From Pseudomonas weihenstephanensis (GTDB lineage Bacteria; Pseudomonadota; Gammaproteobacteria; Pseudomonadales; Pseudomonadaceae), in the NCBI RefSeq assembly GCF_001043055.1, contig NZ_JYLF01000005.1, forward strand, positions 124,001-188,000: 64,000 bases of DNA, in the 5' to 3' direction. A program made the position numbers and the translations under genes. The notes beneath the pieces were generated by a model. The model was given only the letters and a program-made list of their open reading frames with translations. It did not search any database and had not been told where the DNA came from. This document shows positions 37,393 through 46,553 of this stretch, in pieces; the stretch's first letter is position 1, and every line of letters starts with the position of its first letter.

Positions 37393-38316
37393 GTGTGGTC
37401 TGAATATTCTCTGGATGTCATTGATGCCGTGGCCCGGCATGGCAGCTTCAGCGGTGCAGCCCAAGAGCTGCATCGTGTGCCATCGGCCATCAGTTATACG
37501 GTGCGTCAACTGGAAGTGTGGTTGGCGGTGCCGTTGTTTGTGCGCCGTCACCGGGATGTGGAGCTGACCCCGGCCGGTCAGCTATTTGTCAAAGAAGCCC
37601 GTGACGTGCTTAAAAAAATGCTCGGCACGCGCCGCCTGTGCCAGCAAGTGGCCAATGGTTGGAGCGGCCAGTTACGGGTCGCGGTGGACTCCATCACCAA
37701 GCAACCGCGCTGCCAGCAAATGGCCCTCGACTTTTACCGACACTTCCCGGACGTGGAACTGATTATTCGCTACGAGGTGTACAACGGCGTGTGGGACGCT
37801 CTGGTCGATGGCCGCACCGACATCGTCATCGGCGCGACGCGTGCCATCCCGGTAGCGGGCAGTTTTGCCTTTCGCGACATGGGGTTTCTACACTGGTTAT
37901 GCGTTGCCAGCCCTGATCATGCGCTGGCCTCCTGCCAAGGCTTACTCAGTGATGAACAGCTGCGGCCCTACCCATCGTTGTGCATGGATGACACATCACG
38001 CAACCTGCCCAAACGCGACACCTGGACGCTCGACAACCAACGGCGAATGATGGTCCCTGACTGGGCAACGGCGTTGGCCTGCCTGTGCGAAGGCTTGTGT
38101 GTTGGCATGGTGCCTGCGCATCTGGCTCAACCTCTGATCGAACAAGGGTGGTTGGTGGCCCTGCACCTGCAACGCCCCTTCCCCGCCAGCCCCTCCTGCA
38201 TTGCCTGGGTGCAAAACAACCATTCCCCCGCCATGAGCTGGTTGCTGGAGTACCTCGGCGACACTGACACCCTGAGTCAGGAGTGGCTCAATGATGCCGA
38301 GCGAGATGCTCAGTGA
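37393..38316 (+). CDS. punR: LysR-family regulator PunR
   Basis: A 307-residue LysR regulator starting at GTG 37393 with AAGG upstream. The N-terminal helix-turn-helix (MWSEYSLDVIDAVARHGSF, then AAQELHRVPSAISYTVRQLE) closely follows E. coli PunR (YdhB) as I know it. The effector domain retains motifs such as IGATRAIPV and FRDMGFL. It probably activates punC in response to purine nucleosides. The stop overlaps the convergent LysE gene by 7 bp. Confidence 0.9.
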   Translation: MWSEYSLDVIDAVARHGSFSGAAQELHRVPSAISYTVRQLEVWLAVPLFVRRHRDVELTPAGQLFVKEARDVLKKMLGTRRLCQQVANGWSGQLRVAVDSITKQPRCQQMALDFYRHFPDVELIIRYEVYNGVWDALVDGRTDIVIGATRAIPVAGSFAFRDMGFLHWLCVASPDHALASCQGLLSDEQLRPYPSLCMDDTSRNLPKRDTWTLDNQRRMMVPDWATALACLCEGLCVGMVPAHLAQPLIEQGWLVALHLQRPFPASPSCIAWVQNNHSPAMSWLLEYLGDTDTLSQEWLNDAERDAQ

Positions 38317-38918
38317 TCGAACAGGATCGGGTATAACGACAGCACCAACAGCAGCGCCATGCTCAGATTGAATGCCAACAACCACTTGGGCTTGGTCAGC
38401 ACATTGCGCAATGCGCTGCCAAAGCCTGCCCACACGCAGACGCTGGGCAAATTGATCACAGCGAACACCAGCGCAATGATGAACACATTGACGATGTATC
38501 CCTGCGAGGGGGTGTACGTGGTAATAGCACCGACCGCCATCACCCAGGCCTTGGGGTTGACCCATTGAAAAGCGGCTGCGCCCCAAAAGCTCAACGGTGC
38601 GCCATGTGCGTCTTGCGTACTTGAAACTGGCCCGCTGGTGGCGACCTTCCACGCCAGATACAACAAGTATGCGGCGCCCAGGTAGCGCAATACGGTGTAA
38701 GCCACCGGCACGGCCTTGAACACCCCGCCCAGACCCAATCCCACCGCCAGTACCAAACACATAAAGCCAAAACTGATACCCAATGCGTGAGGAAGAGTTC
38801 GGCGAAACCCAAAGTTAACGCCCGAGGCCAGCAACATGGTGTTGTTGGGGCCAGGGGTGATGGAGGAGACGAACGCGAACAACACAAACGCTGAGATTAA
38901 TTCGAGAGAGAACGGCAT
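38310..38918 (-). CDS. LysE/RhtB-family amino acid exporter
   Basis: A 202-residue, six-segment membrane protein starting at ATG 38918 (MPFSLELISAF). The family signature SSITPGPNNTMLLASGVNFG is at the N-terminus, and QWVNPKAWVMAVGAI in the middle is diagnostic. These proteins export amino acids or related metabolites. The substrate cannot be inferred. It is convergent with punR. Confidence 0.9.
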   Translation of the reverse strand: MPFSLELISAFVLFAFVSSITPGPNNTMLLASGVNFGFRRTLPHALGISFGFMCLVLAVGLGLGGVFKAVPVAYTVLRYLGAAYLLYLAWKVATSGPVSSTQDAHGAPLSFWGAAAFQWVNPKAWVMAVGAITTYTPSQGYIVNVFIIALVFAVINLPSVCVWAGFGSALRNVLTKPKWLLAFNLSMALLLVLSLYPILFDH

Positions 38919-39107
38919 GTTTACGTCCGGTGTTTGGAGGGTGGTTGAACACACCCTAACGGATCACCGGGCAAGCCTTGCGTTACAGCTGAGGAGTATT
39001 TGTACCGCACACATTGGCCAGCATTTTCTGTTTTGAGCACATGTTTTTCACGCGCCGTTCACATTCCAGCGCCTAAATTGAACCCACTCCTTTAGTGAAT
39101 CCCTCTT

Positions 39108-39136
39108 GGCCCGCTTCCCCCAGCGGGCCTTTTTTT
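39108..39136 (+). terminator. Orphan intrinsic terminator on plus strand
   Basis: GGCCCGC pairs with GCGGGCC around an 8-nt loop and is followed by seven T on the plus strand. No plus-strand gene lies upstream within the 190-bp intergenic region, so it may end an unannotated small RNA. On the minus strand there is no T-run. Confidence 0.7.
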
Positions 39137-39155
39137 GCTCGCCGATTGTTCAACC

Positions 39156-39698
39156 TCAATCATCCAGAGGCTGTGGGGCTTTCACCGCTCCAGAGGCTTT
39201 TACAGCGGTCTCGCCTTTGCCTTTTTTAGCTTTATCGGGTGGGGTCACCAGATCCTCAGGCCTTGAGTTCTCTTTCTCTTGAGCAGGCAAGTTATCAATT
39301 GCGCTGAAGATGATATTGAGGTCGTGTGTGTCGGCAGGTAATGGCACACGCTGGCCGTCTTTGCCAAAAACAACGACTTGGGTGCTGTTGATGACACCTA
39401 AACTGAGCCCCCGAATCAGCGCCATGGTTTGCGGCTGCTCCAGGTTTTTGCCGTCGCGTTTACCGCTCAAACCTTCAACCGTATACAACACCATCTTGCG
39501 GTCTTTGAACGCTTGCTGCGTGGTCGGTTCTTCGAGGTTTTTTTTCAAGCTCATCAATGTGGGATCAGCAGACGTGCGAGCAAAAATTACCAGCGGGCGA
39601 GACTTTCCGATGTCCTGTTTCAAGGGGCTGTCAATGTCAGCAGACTGTGCGGCGCCAGACAACAATACGCTGGCAAGAATCATCAAGCGAATAAGCAT
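39156..39698 (-). CDS. Secreted DUF4174 protein
   Basis: A 180-residue precursor; ATG 39698 has an excellent AAGGAGGT. A signal peptide (MLIRLMILASVLLSG, cleavage near AQSA) precedes a thioredoxin-like DUF4174 domain (RPLVIFARTSADPTLMSLK, then TQVVVFGKDGQRVPLP). The C-terminus is Lys/Ala/Pro-rich. The function of the family is unknown; it lacks the CxxC of active thioredoxins. A periplasmic location is expected. Confidence 0.8.
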   Translation of the reverse strand: MLIRLMILASVLLSGAAQSADIDSPLKQDIGKSRPLVIFARTSADPTLMSLKKNLEEPTTQQAFKDRKMVLYTVEGLSGKRDGKNLEQPQTMALIRGLSLGVINSTQVVVFGKDGQRVPLPADTHDLNIIFSAIDNLPAQEKENSRPEDLVTPPDKAKKGKGETAVKASGAVKAPQPLDD

Positions 39699-39865
39699 CC
39701 AGACCTCCTTTTTTATCATCGAACCGGGGCGTGAGCAGGCGTTAAAAACCTTCTCCCCGGTCTGCCTGCCAAGAGTCTAGGCCAAGGGAGTTATCACGCC
39801 ACCAGCGCTCCCGAACTTTGCCTTTCGGGTTTATTTTTTGCAACTACACACAAGTGCGAGTCGCT

Positions 39866-40450
39866 TTACCCCTCTTGAGCCGCTTTGCGCTTAGCCCTGA
39901 CATGCCGCACAAGTGCCGCAACCACCACCAACGCCATCACCCCCAAAATGATAGGCCAACGGTACGGTTTCAGATCGCCCAATACGTGCTGCAGGAACTC
40001 CCCAGCCCAATATCCGGCACTGGCAAACAGCGTGGCCCACACCAGCGCGCCTGACAGATTGATACACGCAAACTTGAGGGGCGACACCTTGCACGCGCCA
40101 ATCACCATCGGCCCCATCAAACGCATGCCGTAGACAAACCTCACGGTAAAAATCGACACCGTGGGGTGTTGATTCACCAAGTGCGTCACCTTGTCTATGG
40201 CTGCCTGCTGCTTGTGCAGCCTGGGTAACAGGCGTTCACCAAAGTAGCGGCCGGCCCAAAACAGCAACTGATCACCCAGCATCCCGGCCAAACTGGCATA
40301 ACCAATCACCGGCAGCAGCTTGAGTACATGCTGATGGGCCGCCATGCCGCCCAAAATCAAAATGGTCTCACCTTCCAGCAAACAGCCAATAAAAATGGCC
40401 AGATAACCATAGGTTGCCAGCAGGTAATTGAAATCTAAGTGTTCAAACAT
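39866..40450 (-). CDS. DedA-family membrane protein
   Basis: A 194-residue DedA/SNARE-associated membrane protein. Typical motifs are LEGETILILGGMAAH near the N-terminus, GDQLLFWAGRYFGERLL, and TVRFVYGMRLMGPMVIGACKVSPLKF. DedA proteins take part in envelope homeostasis and include undecaprenyl phosphate flippases. It lies 49 bp downstream of the EamA gene on the same strand. Confidence 0.9.
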   Translation of the reverse strand: MFEHLDFNYLLATYGYLAIFIGCLLEGETILILGGMAAHQHVLKLLPVIGYASLAGMLGDQLLFWAGRYFGERLLPRLHKQQAAIDKVTHLVNQHPTVSIFTVRFVYGMRLMGPMVIGACKVSPLKFACINLSGALVWATLFASAGYWAGEFLQHVLGDLKPYRWPIILGVMALVVVAALVRHVRAKRKAAQEG

Positions 40451-40499
40451 GCGCGTTCAATGACTCCATTGAGGGGTTAAACGGTCGCGATTTTTCACC

Positions 40500-41546
40500 T
40501 CAGTGCCGATGCCGATGATGAATATCCGGAAAGTGCGGGTGACTATGATTGATCGGCAGATGTACATGCGTATGGCTGTGGGGCTTATCCATCGCCACCT
40601 CGTCGACATGTGCGTGTTGATGGTGCTCATCATGATGGTGGCGGTGGGCGTGCTCTATCAACCAATGGTGATGCTCGTGCGTGTGCAACTCAGTCAAATG
40701 CAACCACACCCCCACAGACATAAATGCAGCAGCCAACCAGAACGGGAGCGACACCGACTCACCCAACACCAGGATCGCGAGCGCAGCGCCTAAAAAAGGC
40801 GCTGTGGAAAAATACGCACCGGTGCGTGCAGCCCCCAGGCCGCGCAGTGCCAGCACAAATAGAACCAGGCTCACGCCATAGCCGAGAAAACCGATTAGCA
40901 AAGTCGGCGTTAATACCGCCAATGCGGGCAGTTGGGCGCCAAGCGACAGGGCTATTGCGCAATTGACGCCACCGGCAAACACACCTTTGGCGCCCGCGAT
41001 ATACAGCGCATCAGAGGCCGAGACCTTGCGGGTAAAATTGTTGTCCACGGCCCAACACAGGCAGGCAAACGCCACGGCTAACGGCCCTGACCAAGACGCC
41101 CCCCCAACGCCCACCTCAGCTGACGGCCAGGCCAACACCACCCCGCCCGCAATAATCGCCAACATGCCCAAGACAATTCGGCGGTCGGCGTTTTCTTTAA
41201 ACACCACCCACGCCAGCAACGCCGTCAACACAGGCTCCAGGTTCAACATCAAAGACGCTGTGGCGCCGGACGTGCGCGTCAAACCAAACATCAACGCCAC
41301 GGGGCCCATGACCCCACCAAATGCAATGGCACCCAGCAACCACGGCCATTCGCCAGCCCTTAACCCTGACGATTTCCAGCCACGGTCTCTGACACAACGC
41401 ACCAGCAACACCCCCGCGCCACTGCCCACATACAACAACCCGGCCAGCAAAACAGGGGAAATATCGGTGCCCAACAGCTTGGCCAGCGGAGTACTTGCAC
41501 CAAACAGCGCAGCAGCCACCAACGCATAAATCACACTCGTATTCAT
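40500..41546 (-). CDS. EamA/DMT-family transporter with His-rich C-terminal tail
   Basis: A 348-residue protein. Residues 1 to ~285 form a ten-segment EamA (drug/metabolite) transporter (ALFGASTPLAKLLG at the start, MFGLTRTSGATASLMLNLEPV in the first repeat). The last ~61 residues are cytoplasmic or periplasmic and contain about 25 histidines (HTHEHHH, HRHHHDEHHQHAH, HSHTHVHLPINHSHPH). Such a tail is a strong metal-binding feature and unusual for a DMT carrier, suggesting transport or sensing of Zn, Ni or Co. It may be co-transcribed with the downstream DedA gene. Confidence 0.85.
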   Translation of the reverse strand: MNTSVIYALVAAALFGASTPLAKLLGTDISPVLLAGLLYVGSGAGVLLVRCVRDRGWKSSGLRAGEWPWLLGAIAFGGVMGPVALMFGLTRTSGATASLMLNLEPVLTALLAWVVFKENADRRIVLGMLAIIAGGVVLAWPSAEVGVGGASWSGPLAVAFACLCWAVDNNFTRKVSASDALYIAGAKGVFAGGVNCAIALSLGAQLPALAVLTPTLLIGFLGYGVSLVLFVLALRGLGAARTGAYFSTAPFLGAALAILVLGESVSLPFWLAAAFMSVGVWLHLTELHTHEHHHWLIEHAHRHHHDEHHQHAHVDEVAMDKPHSHTHVHLPINHSHPHFPDIHHRHRH

Positions 41547-41854
41547 TTCGCTTACTACAGTTGCAAACCTGCAAATACCCTAGCCTAAACCAGCTTGGGG
41601 GAGGTGGCGGATAAACCAGGCCGATGCCTGCCTTAAGACAGCCGCCCCCTTGCCCACTAACAATGCGCGTTCATAGCTTCATGATTTTTCGACGTTTTTA
41701 TGAGGCACTCGGGTAAAAAAATGTACATAAATGGACGTTATCGAACTTGCCTCATTGCACAAGCCTCTATATATTCGTCCACCTGTCACGCAGGCTCTTG
41801 AGCACTTTAAGCAATTAAAGTCCCATCCTCCCTGACGCGCTGCACAGCGCTACC
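41547..41854. other. Intergenic region upstream of tRNA-Leu
   Basis: This 308-bp stretch separates the EamA start from tRNA-Leu. It must contain the promoters for both, but I see no gene and no further tRNA in it. In many relatives this tRNA-Leu(UAA) follows tRNA-Gly and tRNA-Cys; neither is present here. Confidence 0.5.
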
Positions 41855-41941
41855 GCCCGAATGGCGAAATTGGTAGACGCATGGGACTTAAAATCCCCCG
41901 TTCGAAAGGACGTGCCGGTTCGATTCCGGCTTCGGGCACCA
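41855..41941 (+). tRNA. tRNA-Leu (anticodon UAA)
   Basis: Acceptor GCCCGAA (41855-41861) pairs with TTCGGGC (41931-41937), and the gene ends with encoded ACCA. The D-arm AATTGGTAGACGC, a long variable arm (CGTTCGAAAGGACG) and T-arm GCCGGTTCGATTCCGGC are typical of type II leucine tRNAs. The anticodon loop CTTAAAA gives UAA at 41889-41891. A perfect terminator follows directly. Confidence 0.96.
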
Positions 41942-41950
41942 AACAAATCA

Positions 41951-41991
41951 AGGGCCTGCATGAGATTCTTCATGCAGGCCCTTTGTTTTTT
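41951..41991 (+). terminator. Terminator of tRNA-Leu
   Basis: A perfect 13-bp stem (AGGGCCTGCATGA at 41951-41963 with TCATGCAGGCCCT at 41970-41982) is followed by TTGTTTTTTT. It lies 9 bp behind the encoded CCA end. Confidence 0.9.
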
Positions 41992-42285
41992 TGCACCGCA
42001 AAAATTCAGACCGCTCCGCAATTCTGTTTTTACCCCTTCCCTTGGCGCCCTGCCAATGTACGGCATTACGAGCATCACAACCGTAGCCAAATCCCTAGCA
42101 CCCTATGCGTGTCAAGGCTGGCGAAACCCGTACAGAGCAAGCACTCACGGGGGCACAGACTGAAAACGATGCCCTACAGTGTTTAGTCAGGTTTCACGAT
42201 CCCCCGCAAAAGTCCCTAAGGTATTGGCGCCTTGTCTCCGGCGTTCTGGCGAACCAGCCATCTCCCAGAACTTCCTGTAATAAGC

Positions 42286-42455
42286 CTAAACCTCGGTCGC
42301 TTTCTGCTCCAGAGCTTTGATGCGCTCAACCTAACGTTCGATGTCCAATGCTTGGGCCTCAACCTGATCTATCGTGATTGCTTGAGCTTCCACCAGGTGC
42401 GGGACGTATTGTTCGTACCCCATTGACCAAACATCAGCCTCCCCTGCATCAGCGT
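42286..42455 (-). pseudogene. Phage tail-fibre C-terminal (chaperone-like) remnant
   Basis: On the minus strand the frame reads GYEQYVPHLVEAQAITIDQV, then a Glu/Ala-rich coiled coil, a TAG at 42331-42333, and then VERIKALEQKATEV before the stop. This is the usual end of phage tail-fibre or intramolecular-chaperone proteins. The internal stop and the truncated start show it is broken. It abuts the gene D fragment, so both belong to a decayed P2-like prophage. Confidence 0.5.
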
Positions 42456-42461
42456 GATGAC

Positions 42462-42539
42462 TCACTCCCGGGAACCGATGCGCGTGGTTTTGCCGCTCCC
42501 GCGCATGTCGCTGGCTTTGCCCCGGATCACCAGCGGATC
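42462..42539 (-). pseudogene. Internal fragment of phage late-control gene D, left of ars operon
   Basis: The minus strand encodes DPLVIRGKASDMRGSGKTTR followed by a few residues and a stop. It matches, nearly residue for residue, residues ~86-112 of the intact gpD at 57530-58576. The matching N-terminal fragment lies 3.4 kb away on the other side of the ars operon (45985-46080). Together they show that gene D of a resident prophage was split and partly deleted. Confidence 0.8.
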
Positions 42540-42562
42540 GGGCGAGAGTCACCCATCACATT

Positions 42563-42594
42563 CGCTTTACCGAACATTCGCCAAAGCGTATATT
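42563..42594 (+). promoter_or_regulatory. Candidate ars promoter/ArsR operator
   Basis: CGCTTT and AAAGCG form an inverted repeat (42563-42568 and 42583-42588) followed by TATATT, a possible -10 element, about 30 bp before the first ars start codon. ArsR repressors bind imperfect dyads near the promoter. This is positional inference. Confidence 0.4.
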
Positions 42595-42621
42595 CAGTTT
42601 TCCATATGCGCAGACATCACC

Positions 42622-43044
42622 ATGAGCGTTGCTATAAAAGTGCTTTTCGTCTGTGTTGCCAACTCTGGCCGCTCTCAGCTTGCAGAGGCTTTGCTTAGGC
42701 ACACCGATCCGCGCTTCGATGTTTTTAGCACGTGCTATAAGCCCTCTCACGTTGACCCGCGCACAATTCAGGCGCTGGAGGCCGTCGGAGTCGATGCAAC
42801 CGGTCTACGCAGCAAGTCCATCCATGAGTTTCGCTCTGAACGATTCGACTACCTAATTACCCTCTGTGACAAATCCGCAAGCGAGTGCCATTCGATGCCC
42901 GGCGCTAATGAGGTTATCGCATGGGATTTTCCTGATCCGGTGATCCGCGATGACCCTGTCGCATTTCGACATACGCTCCATCACATCCACGAGCGCATCA
43001 AGCTCTTCGTTTTGGTAAAGACCAAACATCTGGAGGATCTATGA
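42622..43044 (+). CDS. ArsC-like low-molecular-weight phosphatase/arsenate reductase
   Basis: A 140-residue protein starting at ATG 42622 (MSVAIKVLFVCVANSGRSQ). The active-site loop CVANSGRS fits the C-x5-R-S signature shared by LMW tyrosine phosphatases and thioredoxin-type arsenate reductases. It heads the ars operon and overlaps arsR by ATGA. It is a second arsenate-reductase-like protein besides the ArsC at 44723; sequence divergence suggests a paralogue and not a recent duplicate. Residues upstream of 42622 are phage-derived and are not part of the protein. Confidence 0.8.
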   Translation: MSVAIKVLFVCVANSGRSQLAEALLRHTDPRFDVFSTCYKPSHVDPRTIQALEAVGVDATGLRSKSIHEFRSERFDYLITLCDKSASECHSMPGANEVIAWDFPDPVIRDDPVAFRHTLHHIHERIKLFVLVKTKHLEDL

Positions 43045-43397
43045 CAGAACCCATGAACCCCACCACGCTATTCAAGTGCCTGGCAGATGACACGCGAACC
43101 AAAATTACGTTGCTCGTCGTGAGTGAAGGTGAGCTGTGTGTCTGCGAACTGACGGCGGCACTCGATCTGAGTCAGCCGAAGATTTCTCGGCACTTAGCGC
43201 TGCTTCGCTCAGCCGGATTGCTAGTGGATCGTCGCCAAGGCCAGTGGGTGTATTACCGACTGCACCCTGACTTACCTGTCTGGGTGACTGCCATTTTGAA
43301 AGACGTCGTAGATGCCAACCAGCAGTGGTTGGAAACCGAGGCTAAACGCCTATGCGGCATGAACGATCGTCCTATCAATCAGGCCGTGTGCAACTGA
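43041..43397 (+). CDS. arsR: Arsenical resistance repressor ArsR
   Basis: A 118-residue ArsR/SmtB winged-helix repressor with GGAGG before ATG 43041. The As(III) site is visible as ELCVCEL in the third helix, and the recognition helix follows in [18 protein letters not shown]. It represses the ars operon until arsenite or antimonite binds the cysteines. It is translationally coupled to the upstream ArsC-like gene and lies 25 bp before arsB. Confidence 0.95.
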   Translation: MTEPMNPTTLFKCLADDTRTKITLLVVSEGELCVCELTAALDLSQPKISRHLALLRSAGLLVDRRQGQWVYYRLHPDLPVWVTAILKDVVDANQQWLETEAKRLCGMNDRPINQAVCN

Positions 43398-43422
43398 TTC
43401 ACGTCCAAACCGGGTTATTGAA

Positions 43423-44706
43423 ATGTTGATTGCCGTATTGATCTTTATTGCCACCATCGCGCTTGTCATCTGGCAACCCAGAGGGCTTGGGGTAGGTTGG
43501 AGCGCCATGATGGGTGCTGTCGTGGCTCTGCTGACGGGCGTCGTTACCCTCGGGGACATACCTGAAGTTTGGAGCATCGTCTGGAACGCCACCGGGACGT
43601 TCATCGCGGTCATCATTATTAGCCTGCTGCTTGATGAGGCCGGATTTTTCAAGTGGGCTGCGCTGCATGTTGCGAGATGGGGCGCTGGCAGCACCCGCAA
43701 GCTCTTCGCACTATTCATCCTGTTAGGCGCGGCGGTATCGGCGTTATTCGCCAATGACGGCGCGGCACTCATCCTCACGCCCATCGTGATTGCGATGCTG
43801 CTGGCGTTGCGTTTTTCTCCTGCTGCGACATTGGCATTCGTAATGGCAGCCGGTTTTATCGCCGACACGGCGAGCTTGCCGTTTGTGGTTTCCAACCTGG
43901 TCAATATCGTTTCTGCTGACTACTTCGGTATTAGCTTCAATGAATATGCCTCGATTATGGTGCCGGTAAACATTGTCAGCGTGGCGGCGACATTAGCCAT
44001 GCTGCTGTGGTTTTTTCGAAAGGATTTGCCCAAAACCTACGACCTCAATCAACTGGACAATCCGAGCGAGGCAATCCACGACCGCGCCACCTTTGTAGCC
44101 GGTTGGTGGGTGTTAGCACTGCTCTTGATCGGTTTCTTTGTCATCGAACCATTGGGCGTTCCGATCAGTGCCATTGCAGCGTTCTGCGCACTCATCCTCT
44201 ATGTCATCGCGGCGCGTGGCCATGCCATCAACACAGGCAAGGTGCTCAAAGAAGCTCCGTGGCAAGTGGTGATTTTTTCTTTGGGTATGTATCTGGTCGT
44301 CTATGGCCTGAAAAACGCAGGCCTGACTGACCACATCGCGCAGATCCTGAACGTATTTGCCGGTTATGGCGTCTGGGGCGCGTCCCTAGGAACAGGGCTG
44401 CTAACAGCATTTCTGTCGTCAATCATGAATAACATGCCCACCGTCCTGGTAGGTGCCCTGTCGATTCATGCCGCCGAAGTCGATGGCGTCGTACACCAAG
44501 CAATGGTGTACGCCAATGTCATCGGTGCCGACCTGGGCCCGAAGATCACGCCAATTGGTAGCCTGGCAACGCTGTTATGGCTGCACGTGTTGGCTAAGAA
44601 GGACATCAGGATCAGCTGGGGCTATTACTTCAAGACCGGAATCGTGCTGACTTTACCCATCCTCGTCGCCAGCCTGTGCGCCCTGGCATTGCGCCTTAGT
44701 TTCTGA
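43423..44706 (+). CDS. arsB: Arsenite efflux permease ArsB
   Basis: A 427-residue membrane protein of the ArsB/NhaD ion-transporter superfamily with about 12 hydrophobic segments. Typical elements are [42 protein letters not shown], and [15 protein letters not shown]. It extrudes arsenite using the proton gradient. The length is normal for ArsB and distinguishes it from the shorter Acr3 type. Confidence 0.95.
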   Translation: MLIAVLIFIATIALVIWQPRGLGVGWSAMMGAVVALLTGVVTLGDIPEVWSIVWNATGTFIAVIIISLLLDEAGFFKWAALHVARWGAGSTRKLFALFILLGAAVSALFANDGAALILTPIVIAMLLALRFSPAATLAFVMAAGFIADTASLPFVVSNLVNIVSADYFGISFNEYASIMVPVNIVSVAATLAMLLWFFRKDLPKTYDLNQLDNPSEAIHDRATFVAGWWVLALLLIGFFVIEPLGVPISAIAAFCALILYVIAARGHAINTGKVLKEAPWQVVIFSLGMYLVVYGLKNAGLTDHIAQILNVFAGYGVWGASLGTGLLTAFLSSIMNNMPTVLVGALSIHAAEVDGVVHQAMVYANVIGADLGPKITPIGSLATLLWLHVLAKKDIRISWGYYFKTGIVLTLPILVASLCALALRLSF

Positions 44707-44722
44707 ATCAAGGAATCTTTTG

Positions 44723-45193
44723 ATGAAAGTCTTATTCATGTGCACCCATAACAGCTGCCGCAGCATTCTGTCTGAGGCGCTGTTCAACCACCTAGCACCT
44801 GAAGGCTCAGAAGCGGTTAGTTCGGGAAGCTTTCCCAGTGGTCGAGTGAATCAACGGGCATTGCAAACGCTGGAGGCGGTCGGTATCTCCACGGTGGGAT
44901 TGAGCAGCAAGGCTTCGGATGCTTTTGAAGGCTCCCCTCCAGATATCGTTATTACCGTTTGTGATCGGGCTGCGGGTGAAGCGTGCCCAATATTTTTCGG
45001 GCCAGCCTTGAAGGCGCATTGGGGCTTGGCCGATCCGTCCGAAGCCTCCGGGTCAGAGTCCGAGATTACCGCAGCGTTTGAAGCCACCCTCAACAAAATT
45101 CGTGAGCGTGTTACAGCGTTTCTTGCGCTACCGCTGCAAACCATGAGCGCTGACGAGCTCAAAGCTGAACTGAACCGTATCGGTTCGCTTTGA
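44723..45193 (+). CDS. arsC: Arsenate reductase ArsC (thioredoxin/LMW-PTPase type)
   Basis: A 156-residue arsenate reductase; ATG 44723 has AAGGA upstream, and a TTG three bases earlier is ignored. The catalytic loop CTHNSCRS (C-x5-R-S) is near the N-terminus, and the downstream [18 protein letters not shown] contains further conserved cysteines. It converts arsenate to arsenite for export by ArsB. It sits between arsB and arsH, the usual order in Pseudomonas. Confidence 0.93.
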   Translation: MKVLFMCTHNSCRSILSEALFNHLAPEGSEAVSSGSFPSGRVNQRALQTLEAVGISTVGLSSKASDAFEGSPPDIVITVCDRAAGEACPIFFGPALKAHWGLADPSEASGSESEITAAFEATLNKIRERVTAFLALPLQTMSADELKAELNRIGSL

Positions 45194-45239
45194 AGAACAA
45201 TCGAGGCCTTGCCTGCTTGGCAAGCCTGTAGGAGTTTAT

Positions 45240-45953
45240 ATGCAAGACACATTGCCAAACGTAGACGCTGACCTGATCGACATTCCTTCGTTGGAGCAAC
45301 TGTCGCCTCGTACACCCATGCGCCATAAACCTCGAATTCTTCTTCTGTACGGATCGACGCGAGAACGTTCATTCAGCCGTTTAGTCACGCAAGAGGCCGC
45401 ACGCTTGCTGAATGAGTTTGGCGCCGAAACCAAGATCTTTGACCCATCGGGCTTGCCGTTGCCAGACGATGCTCCGGACACTCACCCCAAGGTCGCAGAG
45501 CTGCGCGAGTTAATGCAGTGGTCTGAAGGCCAAGTATGGTGTTCCCCAGAGCGTCATGGCTCCATGAGTGCAGTTTTCAAGGCCCAGATCGACTGGGTTC
45601 CGCTGGCGATTGGCGCTGTACGTCCTACCCAAGGAAAGACCCTTGCCGTGATGCAGGTCTGCGGCGGTTCGCAATCATTTAACGTGGTCAATCAGTTGCG
45701 GGTACTGGGTCGGTGGATGCGGATGTTCACCATCCCCAACCAATCTTCGGTGGCCAAGGCGTTCACCGAATTTGATGAGGCAGGCCGGATGAAACCGTCC
45801 TCGTACTACGACCGTCTGGTGGACGTAATGGAAGAGTTGATGAAGTTCACGCTGCTCTTGAGGGATCGCCAGGACTATCTGGTTGATCGATATTCAGAGC
45901 GCAAAGAGTCCGCAGAAGAGCTGTCAAAGCGTGTCAATCAGCGCTCCATTTAA
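45240..45953 (+). CDS. arsH: ArsH NADPH-dependent FMN reductase/organoarsenical oxidase
   Basis: A 237-residue flavodoxin-like ArsH with GGAG before the start. The flavin-binding loop [13 protein letters not shown], the segment [20 protein letters not shown] and [18 protein letters not shown] are diagnostic. ArsH oxidises trivalent organoarsenicals to less toxic pentavalent forms. It closes the ars operon; the sequence immediately downstream is the phage gene D fragment. Confidence 0.95.
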   Translation: MQDTLPNVDADLIDIPSLEQLSPRTPMRHKPRILLLYGSTRERSFSRLVTQEAARLLNEFGAETKIFDPSGLPLPDDAPDTHPKVAELRELMQWSEGQVWCSPERHGSMSAVFKAQIDWVPLAIGAVRPTQGKTLAVMQVCGGSQSFNVVNQLRVLGRWMRMFTIPNQSSVAKAFTEFDEAGRMKPSSYYDRLVDVMEELMKFTLLLRDRQDYLVDRYSERKESAEELSKRVNQRSI

Positions 45954-45984
45954 CGTCATTGCGAGGACACATCACTTTCTGATG

Positions 45985-46080
45985 ACCGGGCTTGTCAGTG
46001 GTTCGTCGTAAAAGCAGGCGGTCGTTGATCAGTGCGGTGATGTCAGCACCGTCTGCGACGATGCGAAAGATGGGGGTCAT
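45985..46080 (-). pseudogene. N-terminal fragment of phage late-control gene D, right of ars operon
   Basis: The minus strand from ATG 46080 encodes FRIVADGADITALINDRLLL and a few more residues, then diverges after TTDKPG. This matches residues 1-32 of the intact gpD whose start is at 58576, and the upstream DNA is similar too. With the fragment at 42462 it brackets the ars operon, marking the site of insertion or recombination. Confidence 0.85.
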
Positions 46081-46163
46081 AGGCAAATCCCGGAGAATAA
46101 AAAGCCCACACAGTGGCGGGCTAGCTAGCAACTCGTAAGAATTAAGAAGTGATCAGAACAGTT

Positions 46164-46553
46164 TTATTTAAGCATTCCTGACTCTCTAAGAAAAAATAAA
46201 GTAACCAGTGCAGCAATCAAAAAAAATGACGCCCTTTTTAGCACCACTAATTTCTTTCTTAAATGTGTTGGGAAATTATTTAAATCTTCTGCGCTCGCTT
46301 CACCACGCTTTAGGTAGTACTCAGGAAACCTGAAGAGCCCTGCAATCCAGCCAATCAGCATGAGTTTACCCCAAGGCCCACCATACTTTAGTGGCGAGTG
46401 AGCTCTAACAATCGAACAGTTCTTCAAATACTCCAACATCAAATCCATCTTTGTATAGGCCATATAAAGAGAAGTGCCTATACAAAAAATAGCCCCACCG
46501 AAGATTGATAGGCCGAGTACCAAAAATACCTGATCAGCGAGATTTACTGTCAT
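46164..46553 (-). CDS. Small membrane protein, phage moron candidate
   Basis: A 129-residue protein with two N-proximal hydrophobic segments (FLVLGLSIFGGAIFCIGTSLY and LMLIGWIAGLF) and a C-terminal one (ASFFLIAALVTLFFL). I do not recognise the family. It overlaps the next gene upstream by 20 bp, indicating a two-gene unit. The pair sits between gene X and gene D remnants, where the intact prophage has only a 75-bp gap. It is probably a lysogenic-conversion cargo; superinfection exclusion or immunity to a neighbour are possible roles. Confidence 0.55.
   Translation of the reverse strand: MTVNLADQVFLVLGLSIFGGAIFCIGTSLYMAYTKMDLMLEYLKNCSIVRAHSPLKYGGPWGKLMLIGWIAGLFRFPEYYLKRGEASAEDLNNFPTHLRKKLVVLKRASFFLIAALVTLFFLRESGMLK

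Noticed and set aside
41861..42163. Open frame running through tRNA-Leu and its terminator
   Set aside because: It is built from tRNA and hairpin sequence; no protein similarity.
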